Positions 1-5,454 of a DNA stretch of 6,041 nt are shown piece by piece (within the stretch, counting starts at the first letter, position 1; each line of letters opens with the position of its first letter). Location of the stretch: NCBI GenBank assembly GCA_003646995.1, contig QMLZ01000190.1, forward strand, positions 1 to 6,041, read 5' to 3'. The notes under the pieces are model-generated. The model made no database searches and had not been told where the DNA came from. It worked only from the letters and a program-made list of their open reading frames with translations. The position numbers and the translations under genes are program-made. The DNA is from Deltaproteobacteria bacterium (lineage in GTDB: Bacteria > Desulfobacterota > DSM-4660 > Desulfatiglandales > Desulfatiglandaceae).

Positions 1-123
1 AGCTATAGTTTTCGGTGACAACGCTGGAGAGATAGTTCTTGATAAACTATTCATTGAAACATTAAGAGAAAGATACTCCATACATTTTATTTATGTGGTG
101 AGAAACGAACCTACCCTCACAGA
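1..123. repeat. Terminal direct repeat, left copy (123 bp)
   Basis: These 123 bases are identical, base for base by eye, to the last 123 bases of the window (5919-6041) in the same orientation. The repeat lies inside the coding frame of a DUF89-family protein and includes its GDNAGE active-site motif. Exact overlap of the two ends is what an assembler produces for a circular molecule or a graph loop. It could also be a true duplication of part of the gene. The sequence alone does not separate these. Confidence 0.97.
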
Positions 124-133
124 GACAAACTAA
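2..133 (+). pseudogene. 3' fragment of a DUF89-family gene, open at the window start
   Basis: The frame starting at base 2 is open from the window edge to a TAA at 131-133. It encodes the same residues as the end of the DUF89 gene that starts at 5455 (GDNAGEIVLDKLF, then YVVRNEPTLTE), followed by only T-N and the stop. If the molecule is circular, this is the end of that gene and the whole product has about 198 residues. In DUF89 proteins the VVR-x-x-P segment is normally followed by roughly N-D-A and then about 90 more residues, which include further metal-site residues. Those are absent here. It is therefore either the tail of a truncated gene or a duplicated fragment left by rearrangement. 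No start codon can be assigned in this copy. Confidence 0.7.
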
Positions 134-150
134 AAAGTAATTTTCCAACT

Positions 151-175
151 CCCGGGTCAATATATGACCGCCCGG
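151..175. promoter_or_regulatory. Palindrome upstream of the ferredoxin gene, possible operator
   Basis: A perfect inverted repeat GGTCA-ATATA-TGACC occupies 155-169. Flanking CCCGGG (151-156) and CCCGG (171-175) extend the symmetry imperfectly, with three extra bases on the right. It lies 29 bases before the ATG of the first complete gene, in the 65-base gap after the DUF89 stop. Short dyads in this position are often binding sites for dimeric regulators. No T-run follows, so it does not look like an intrinsic terminator. No convincing -35/-10 pair was found. The binding protein is unknown; the winged-helix protein encoded just downstream is one speculative candidate. Confidence 0.4.
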
Positions 176-198
176 ATTACAGTAGGCGAGGAGAACTT

Positions 199-1287
199 AT
201 GGAGCAGGACATCTATCTTCAACTAAGAGAGCAGCTGGATCAATATGGAGTAGGTTACCCCACAACCAAGTCGGGGGTAGAGATAAAAATTTTAAAGAAG
301 CTCTTCTCTGAAGAAGAGGCCCGCATGTTCCTTAACTTGAGCTTGATGGGAGAACCCCCCGATTCAATTGCCAAAAGGTTGAACAAAGACGTCCAAGAGG
401 TTGCATCCCTTTTGGATCACATGGCAAACAAGGGCTTGTTGTTCCGGTTGCGAAAAAAGGATAAGGTACTGTATGCAGCAATACCTTTTGTCATAGGTAT
501 CTATGAATTCCAAGTGGGATCCATGGATAAAGAACTGGCTGAGCTGATGGAGCAGTATCTGGACGAGGGCTTTGCAGAGCAGATGGCCAAACAGACCCCT
601 CCCCTCAGGCCAATCGCGGTGAAGCGATCTGTTCCTGTGGCATGGAACGTAGCACCTTACGAAGACGCAATAGAGATGATCAAGAGCCAAAAAGAAATTG
701 CTGTCGCCAATTGTATATGCCGTTTGGAAAGGAAGCTCGTGGGTGAGTGGTGTGGAAAGCCCCTAGAGGTTTGTCTTTCCTTTGGACCGGAAGCAAGGTA
801 TTATGTGGATTCTGGAATGGCCCGTTGGATCACCCAGGAGGAAGCCTTTAATATCATGGATGAATGCGAAAAGGCGGGCCTGGTTCCCCAGCCTACAAGC
901 TGCCAGAACCCTGTTGCCATTTGCAATTGCTGCGGAGATTGTTGTGGAGTATTGAGGTCACTGAAAAAGCATCCCCGGCCTGCCGAGATTGTTTTGTCCA
1001 ACTACTTCGCAGAGGTAGATCCCGAGGCTTGCACGGGATGCGAGACGTGCTTAGAGCGGTGCCAAATGGACGCAATCACTATTGACATGGAGGGGGTTGC
1101 CTCTGTCAACCGTGACCGTTGTATTGGTTGCGGATTGTGTGTCACCACGTGTCCTGGCGAGGCCATAACCCTTAAGCCCAAACCTAAACGTCGCGAACCC
1201 CCTATAAAATACAAGGATGCTGTGGTAAAAATGGCAAAAGAAAGGGGAAAGGACCTAATACCCATATCCTTTAAGAAAACCTCTTAA
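199..1287 (+). CDS. Winged-helix 4Fe-4S ferredoxin-type protein
   Basis: The 362-residue cytoplasmic iron-sulfur protein begins at an ATG preceded by GAGGAG (188-193, spacing 5). Residues about 25-95 look like a winged-helix fold (IAKRLNKDVQEVASLL, then GLLFRLRKKDKVLY). The middle carries C172-x-C174-R, C185 and C192, then C235 and CNCCGDCC (C242, C244, C245, C248, C249), enough to hold a further metal centre. The C-terminus has two ferredoxin motifs: C278-x2-C281-x2-C284-x3-C288 and C308-x2-C311-x2-C314-x3-C318-P. From memory, this architecture recurs in Desulfobacterota near redox operons; its biochemical role is not established to my knowledge. By context it may pass electrons to or from the AOR-like enzyme, or act as a redox-sensing regulator. 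There are no membrane segments and no signal peptide. The 4Fe-4S assignment is firm; the function is inferred. Confidence 0.9.
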   Translation: MEQDIYLQLREQLDQYGVGYPTTKSGVEIKILKKLFSEEEARMFLNLSLMGEPPDSIAKRLNKDVQEVASLLDHMANKGLLFRLRKKDKVLYAAIPFVIGIYEFQVGSMDKELAELMEQYLDEGFAEQMAKQTPPLRPIAVKRSVPVAWNVAPYEDAIEMIKSQKEIAVANCICRLERKLVGEWCGKPLEVCLSFGPEARYYVDSGMARWITQEEAFNIMDECEKAGLVPQPTSCQNPVAICNCCGDCCGVLRSLKKHPRPAEIVLSNYFAEVDPEACTGCETCLERCQMDAITIDMEGVASVNRDRCIGCGLCVTTCPGEAITLKPKPKRREPPIKYKDAVVKMAKERGKDLIPISFKKTS

Positions 1288-1331
1288 CCCGGTGGCCAAC
1301 GTGTTGTAACCATAGCAATAAAACACCTGGG
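1288..1331 (+). other. Weak hairpin after the ferredoxin gene
   Basis: CCCGGTG (1288-1294), directly after the stop codon, can pair with CACCTGGG (1324-1331) with one bulged T. The loop is about 29 bases, and an alternative GTGTT/AACAC pairing competes for the same right arm. There is no U-tract, so this is not a convincing terminator. At most it may be an mRNA processing or stabilising structure between the first two genes. Confidence 0.15.
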
Positions 1332-1359
1332 CCCAAACAAATCGAGATGAGTTTGCCTA

Positions 1360-1854
1360 ATGGACCTAAAGATTTCTCTTGATCAAGCCAAGAAGCGAGC
1401 CTTGGAACTTATGCCCATGGGATATCATTGAGGACCCGCCATCCTGCAAGTTATGTGGGAAGCATATGGTCTGGAAAATGAAGATATCCTGTGGTCGTGC
1501 ATAGCATTTATCGGGGGAATCGGAGGGCAACAAATGACACCTTGCGGTGCCCTATCTGCAGCGGCCGTCTGCCTTGGCCTTAGACATCGCTGCCCCATAA
1601 AGGACAAGCCCAAGGCCAAGCAAGCAAGGGTCCTCATAAGACAATATTCCAGTGACCTGGTGCAGTCCTTTGCAAAGGAATTCGGCGCTATAAACTGCCT
1701 GGACCTTATCGGCATAGATTTCTCGACCCCCGATGGCTACCAAAAATTCCTGAGCAGCGGCATTTGGGAACAAAAGTGTAATAAGCACATAGAATTTGTA
1801 ATCAGCAAACTTTATGATTTCGAGGAAGATAATAGGATTCTTCCATTGGCTTAA
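1360..1854 (+). CDS. C-GCAxxG-C-C family protein with in-frame UGA (probable selenoprotein)
   Basis: Read from ATG 1360 through an in-frame TGA at 1429-1431 (codon 24), the product has 164 residues. An in-frame TGA at 1348-1350 bounds the frame upstream, and a weak Shine-Dalgarno (GAGATGAG, 1344-1351) precedes the ATG. The N-terminus reads DQAKKRALELMPMGYH-U-GPAILQ, which fits the family's opening helix and GY-x-C-x-x-A-x-x-x pattern, with the TGA exactly where the first signature cysteine belongs. The remaining signature cysteines follow: C62 in PCGALSAAA, C113 in NCLDLIG and C140 in KCNKH, plus C47, C71 and C78. The family is small and probably redox-active; its reaction is unknown. Selenocysteine-containing members are, to my recollection, recognised in databases. 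It lies between two iron-sulfur protein genes of the operon. Alternatives are a nonsense mutation, a sequencing error, or translation from ATG 1453, which would lose the first signature residue. Confidence 0.8.
1429..1470 (+). promoter_or_regulatory. UGA selenocysteine codon and candidate bacterial SECIS hairpin
   Basis: The TGA is followed at once by sequence that can fold in two competing ways. In one, GCCAU (1438-1442) pairs with AUGGU (1466-1470) and UGC (1445-1447) with GCA (1462-1464), leaving a 14-base apical loop that begins about 17 bases after the UGA. In the other, CCCGC-(C)-AU (1435-1442) pairs with AUGUGGG (1453-1459), with a 10-base loop (1443-1452). Bacterial SECIS elements sit directly downstream of UGA, and a loop starting about 16-37 bases away is typical, so the first fold fits better. 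Pairing was done by eye, without energy calculation. Confidence 0.45.
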
Positions 1855-1958
1855 AAATATCCTTCCTTTCCCGGGTGTTTTCCCAATGAATTACGGAACC
1901 AAAAGCCTACAGGTCCAACAGCAATCTTTATGCAGTTGCCCACTTCAAGGAGGCCTTC

Positions 1959-2987
1959 ATGTATACCTTGCAATTCGATGAACAAGTATGTGTTACTTGT
2001 CCAACTACTGACTGCCTCACCAAATGTCAGTACATGGAACTTGATCCAGAAAAGGCCCATGATGAAATGATGAACCTCCTCGCAGGAAAGGACTCCCTGG
2101 TTCTCAATGAGTGCATGACTTGTTATGCGTGCGAGGAGTACTGCAGGAGGGGGAATCATCCATATTACCTTATCTGTGAGCGCAGAGAAGAAAAAGGAAT
2201 CTTGACTGCCCCAAGACCTATAACCAACCAGTGGATAAACATGACCGCCATGCAGGGAAAATTCATGGTGGGAGAGATAAAAGACATGGCAATGTCCTGC
2301 TGTTTTATCCCTCAGCTCTGCGACCTGGGAAAAGGGGTGATTTTCAGGGACGTTACTTCTGCATCCGTTTTTGGCGCTGAATTCATGTGTCCTGCGGTTC
2401 ACACCCACTTTGCAAAGATGTCAGTTGTAAAAGAAAGGCTCCCGCAAGTCATGGATAACTTCAAAAAGTTGGGGGTCAAACAGGTCCTGTGTATGCATGA
2501 CGAGTGCTATGGGACTTTCACCTCCATAGCACCAGCCTACGGCATAGAGGTGCCTTTTGAACCAATCTACTACATGGATTATCTTTTGCAGAGGCTACAG
2601 GATCTAAAGGACCAAATAAGGCCCCTCAACATCAAGGCAGTTTACCAGCGCCCATGTTCCAACAGATTGATCCCTCACAAATTCCACCTTGTAAAAGAGA
2701 TACTTGACTTAATCGGGGTGGAATTACTTGAAAGGAAGTATCAGGGAGACAATGCCCTTTGTTGCGGTGGTGGCGGGGGAAATTTCTTTACTGATATCCT
2801 CGGCTCTGGAGAGGATAGTGCCGGCAGGATAAGAATCAGAGAGGCCCTGGATACAGGAGCCGAGATGGTTGCTGTTGCATGCCCCAATTGTGCCCAGATG
2901 TTGCTTGACGCGGCGAAAATAGAGTCAGCAGGGGAAAAAATCAAAATAGCAGATGTGGCTGAAATCTTTAGCATGTGTTGGAGTTGA
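1959..2987 (+). CDS. HdrD-like iron-sulfur protein with CCG domain
   Basis: The 342-residue cytoplasmic protein starts at an ATG with a strong AAGGAGG (1947-1953, spacing 5). The N-terminal third carries two cysteine groups for [4Fe-4S] clusters: C11-x2-C14-x4-C19-x3-C23 and C52-x2-C55-x2-C58-x3-C62. The C-terminal half has a canonical CCG (cysteine-rich, PF02754-type) module: C233, C268-C269 in CCGGGGG, then C308-x2-C311 in ACPNCAQML, with spacings that match the family. An earlier module looks degenerate: C73, C114-C115, C178-x4-C183. This layout is shared with heterodisulfide reductase subunit D, GlcF, LldE and BamD-type proteins, which pass electrons between ferredoxin-type clusters and a partner. 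The AOR-like gene starts five bases after its stop, so the two are very likely co-translated and may form a complex. Electron-transfer partner is the likeliest role. It is too divergent for a gene symbol. Confidence 0.88.
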   Translation: MYTLQFDEQVCVTCPTTDCLTKCQYMELDPEKAHDEMMNLLAGKDSLVLNECMTCYACEEYCRRGNHPYYLICERREEKGILTAPRPITNQWINMTAMQGKFMVGEIKDMAMSCCFIPQLCDLGKGVIFRDVTSASVFGAEFMCPAVHTHFAKMSVVKERLPQVMDNFKKLGVKQVLCMHDECYGTFTSIAPAYGIEVPFEPIYYMDYLLQRLQDLKDQIRPLNIKAVYQRPCSNRLIPHKFHLVKEILDLIGVELLERKYQGDNALCCGGGGGNFFTDILGSGEDSAGRIRIREALDTGAEMVAVACPNCAQMLLDAAKIESAGEKIKIADVAEIFSMCWS

Positions 2988-2992
2988 AAGAC

Positions 2993-4894
2993 ATGAGCGC
3001 TGCAGGATATATGGGAAAGATCTTGTTTGTGGATCTCAGCAGTGAGGAATTTGAGGTCAAGGATCTTGATCTCAACGCGGCGAGGAACTTTCTTGGTGGG
3101 CTGGGATTAAATGCCTGGTTAATGGAACAAAATTATAAGATTGGGACTGATCCTTTATCGCCTGCAAACCCAATAATCCTTGGCGCCGGCCCGCTGGTTG
3201 GCACAGGTTGCCCAGGCACTGCCAAGGTCATAGCCACAACCCGGTTTCCCGTAAACGGCTCCATATCGGAGTCCGTGGGCTCCATGCGCTTTGCCCGCAA
3301 CCTCAAGGGTGCAGGGTTTGACCATTTAATAATAAAAGGCAAGGCAAAGCGACCGATTGTCCTTGAGATAAGAGAGGGGCGGCCATATTTCCACGACGCA
3401 AAGCAATTGTGGGGCATGGACGTTTTTGACACAACAGATGCTGTAAAGAAATACCATGGAACCCCCAGATCCGGGGTTATTGCCATTGGACCTTCAGGAG
3501 AAAACAAGGTGGCCTTTTCCCTTGCCCTGGTAGATAAGGCCTCTACATTGGGCCGGGGAGGGCTAGGTGCTGTGATGGGCTCCAAGAACCTCAAGGCCAT
3601 TGTGGCCTCAGGCAATGCCCGTCCTCAAATATACGACAAGAAGGCGTTGAATGAGTTGCTCGCAGGGATTAGGGATAGGCTCAAGAGATTCAAAAATCAT
3701 TCCAGGGTCCTAGAGTTCGGGATCATGGAGAACTGGCACAACTATGTAAAGCAATTTTCCGCGTGCAATAATTTCAGCCGCATCTTTCCCCATGACAAGG
3801 CCCATACCCTGTACGGAATAGACGCGTACAAGAGTTTTAAGATAAAGAGATTCGGCTGCCCTTCCTGTTTTACCCCTGACAAAGAAATCCTGGAGATAGT
3901 AAGCGGCCCGTACAAGGGATTCAAGACAAGCACCACCTCTTACTTTAACAGCTATTCAGTAGGTCACCTTTTTGACCTCAATACTGAAGACGACAGAACT
4001 GCCGCAGTGCGCATGGCCGACACCTTGGACCGCCTTGGCCTTGACATGTTAACCTTCTCAACCATGCTGGATTTTCTGATCACCGAATCTGAACAAGGTA
4101 ATTTAAGTCCAGATGTCTTTGACATCCCTCTAAAAAGGGATATGAATACCTTGCAATCATGGGCTGATGCCATTTCCAGGGCACAAGGCTCTGGCGAGGT
4201 GCTGGCACATGGATGGCGATCGGTACTGGAATATATTGGCCAGGAGTTTGCGCCCCGTGCCCCTATCATCAAGAATTGTGATATCCTATGGGAACCTAGG
4301 CTTGTGGGTCTTGGCACCTTAGAGTTTGAGCAGCTCGTATCACTTAAAGGTCCCCGTTCAGCCAGCGGGGGCTCCCCCACCTATGTTCCTGGCCAGCCCG
4401 AGGAGAACCTGCAATTGTTCCGGAGGCATCTGGACCGCATGGGTGCTGATGAAAAGGCCATTGACCGGATCATGGACTCACCTTTTGGTTTTAATGTGGG
4501 AAGGATGACGCGTTATTCAGAAGACTGGTACACCATCCTCAGTAGCCTTGGTGTATGCAACCGCCATTTCAATAATCGGTTTTACAGCCTGAAGCTGTGC
4601 CATGCACTGTTTTCGGCAGTAACAGGACTAGCAGTTGAATTGGATGACTTGAGGCATTCAGCTGTTCTGATCTGGGACACCCTCAAGAAATTGAATATAA
4701 AAGAAGGATTCGGCCCTGACGATGATAAGCCCCCTGCAATCTGGTTCCAGCCGATAGAAGGCCCTAACGGAGACCCCCTTTATATCAGAGACTATTTCGG
4801 GAAAAAGGAGCTCAGCCAACAGGACATTGAAGCATTAGTACAAGACTATTATGATGAAAGGGGATGGAAACAGGGCTTGGCTTCCATCCATTAA
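2993..4894 (+). CDS. Aldehyde ferredoxin oxidoreductase family protein (tungsten/molybdenum enzyme)
   Basis: This is the likely catalytic subunit, 633 residues from ATG 2993, with GGAG at 2980-2983 and spacing 9. A GTG at 2975 would add six residues overlapping the upstream gene. The chosen start gives the family opening GYMGKILFVDLS. Numbering from that GTG: residues 70-125 (GPLVGTGCPGTAK, then LKGAGFDHLIIKGKA) and 169-212 (IAIGPSGENK, then LGRGGLGAVMGSKNLKAIV) are hallmarks of the AOR pterin-binding domain, and D352-RLGLD matches the D-x-x-G-L-D pterin motif. The [4Fe-4S] site shows C295-x2-C298 and C528 (SLGVC), but the third usual cysteine position is Asp302. Length is normal. AOR-family enzymes oxidise aldehydes or, in BamB-type members, reduce aromatic acyl-CoA, using a bis-pterin W or Mo cofactor. 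The adjacent HdrD-like gene recalls Bam-type and related complexes, but the substrate is unknown and no symbol is justified. Confidence 0.93.
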   Translation: MSAAGYMGKILFVDLSSEEFEVKDLDLNAARNFLGGLGLNAWLMEQNYKIGTDPLSPANPIILGAGPLVGTGCPGTAKVIATTRFPVNGSISESVGSMRFARNLKGAGFDHLIIKGKAKRPIVLEIREGRPYFHDAKQLWGMDVFDTTDAVKKYHGTPRSGVIAIGPSGENKVAFSLALVDKASTLGRGGLGAVMGSKNLKAIVASGNARPQIYDKKALNELLAGIRDRLKRFKNHSRVLEFGIMENWHNYVKQFSACNNFSRIFPHDKAHTLYGIDAYKSFKIKRFGCPSCFTPDKEILEIVSGPYKGFKTSTTSYFNSYSVGHLFDLNTEDDRTAAVRMADTLDRLGLDMLTFSTMLDFLITESEQGNLSPDVFDIPLKRDMNTLQSWADAISRAQGSGEVLAHGWRSVLEYIGQEFAPRAPIIKNCDILWEPRLVGLGTLEFEQLVSLKGPRSASGGSPTYVPGQPEENLQLFRRHLDRMGADEKAIDRIMDSPFGFNVGRMTRYSEDWYTILSSLGVCNRHFNNRFYSLKLCHALFSAVTGLAVELDDLRHSAVLIWDTLKKLNIKEGFGPDDDKPPAIWFQPIEGPNGDPLYIRDYFGKKELSQQDIEALVQDYYDERGWKQGLASIH

Positions 4895-4977
4895 ATTCGC
4901 TCCCAGAAGTTTCTCTATTGTATCTTGGTCAATTAGGTGCTATTTGTTTTGCCCAAAAAAGGATAAAAGGCCTCGCC

Positions 4978-5421
4978 ATGAGCAATCAAGATATAGCATC
5001 CTTTTTAAAACAACAGGCAGGCAAAGAACCCTTTGCCAATCTTCTAGGTCTGAAGGTAATACGGATTGGGACAGGGTATGCCAAGGTCCAAATGCAGGTG
5101 GACGAAAAGAAACTTAACATCCATGGCATCACCCATGGAGGTTCTCTTTTCGGACTTGTGGACGAGGCCTTTGAACTAGCCTCTAATTCCCATGGGACTG
5201 TAGCCGTGGCCCTCAATATGAACATCACATTTTTCGCCCCTACTGCTGTTGAGGACACACTTTTCGCTGAAGCTCACGAGATCAAAAAGACAAGGAAAAC
5301 AGCAACCTATCAGATTGATGTCACCAATCAGGCAGGTGAACTTGTATCCAGATGCCAGGCACTGGTCTATAGGAAAAGCGCCCCACTACCAGGACTAGAT
5401 GGAGCAAACAGGGAAACCTAA
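4978..5421 (+). CDS. PaaI-family hotdog-fold thioesterase
   Basis: The 147-residue single-domain hotdog protein starts at ATG 4978, after AAAAGG (4965-4970, spacing 7). Upstream in-frame codons back to 4864 would overlap the AOR gene and add 38 residues with no family match. The family signature is nearly complete: N47-I-H-G50, H53-G-G, then D62-E-A-F-E-L-A-S-N-S-H-G (residues 62-73), followed by a strand reading MNITFFAPTA. In PaaI-type enzymes this Asp and the HGG loop form the catalytic site that hydrolyses acyl-CoA thioesters, often aromatic or hydroxylated ones, in a cytoplasmic tetramer. It lies 83 bases after the AOR gene and 33 before the DUF89 gene. Next to an AOR-like enzyme it may release a free acid from CoA or clear dead-end thioesters. 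Substrate is inferred only; phenylacetate genes are absent, so no symbol is given. Confidence 0.9.
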   Translation: MSNQDIASFLKQQAGKEPFANLLGLKVIRIGTGYAKVQMQVDEKKLNIHGITHGGSLFGLVDEAFELASNSHGTVAVALNMNITFFAPTAVEDTLFAEAHEIKKTRKTATYQIDVTNQAGELVSRCQALVYRKSAPLPGLDGANRET

Positions 5422-5454
5422 TTCCCCATGATTGAATAAATAAGGTAGATTCAG

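Noticed and set aside
1288..1359. Intrinsic terminator between the ferredoxin and selenoprotein genes
   Set aside because: The hairpin has a very large loop and no following T-run.
1453..1854. A 133-residue gene starting at ATG 1453
   Set aside because: It lacks the first signature residue of the family and has no ribosome binding site at a normal distance. The upstream in-frame segment from 1360 matches the family N-terminus, so the UGA-containing gene is preferred.
1851..2408. Open frame on the minus strand (185 codons)
   Set aside because: It is antisense to the well-supported HdrD-like gene, has no recognisable domain, and is a by-product of that gene's codon composition. The same applies to the other minus-strand frames.
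2975..2992. GTG start for the AOR-like gene
   Set aside because: It would overlap the previous gene. ATG 2993 has GGAG at good spacing and gives the usual family N-terminus.
4926..4941. Sigma-54-like GG-N10-GC promoter before the thioesterase gene
   Set aside because: Only the GG and GC dinucleotides and a few flanking bases match (TTGGTC and GTGCT). This is expected by chance, and the gene is probably co-transcribed with the AOR gene.
4864..4977. A longer thioesterase starting at ATG 4864
   Set aside because: The extra 38 residues overlap the end of the AOR gene and do not resemble the PaaI family, whose proteins begin close to the chosen ATG at 4978.
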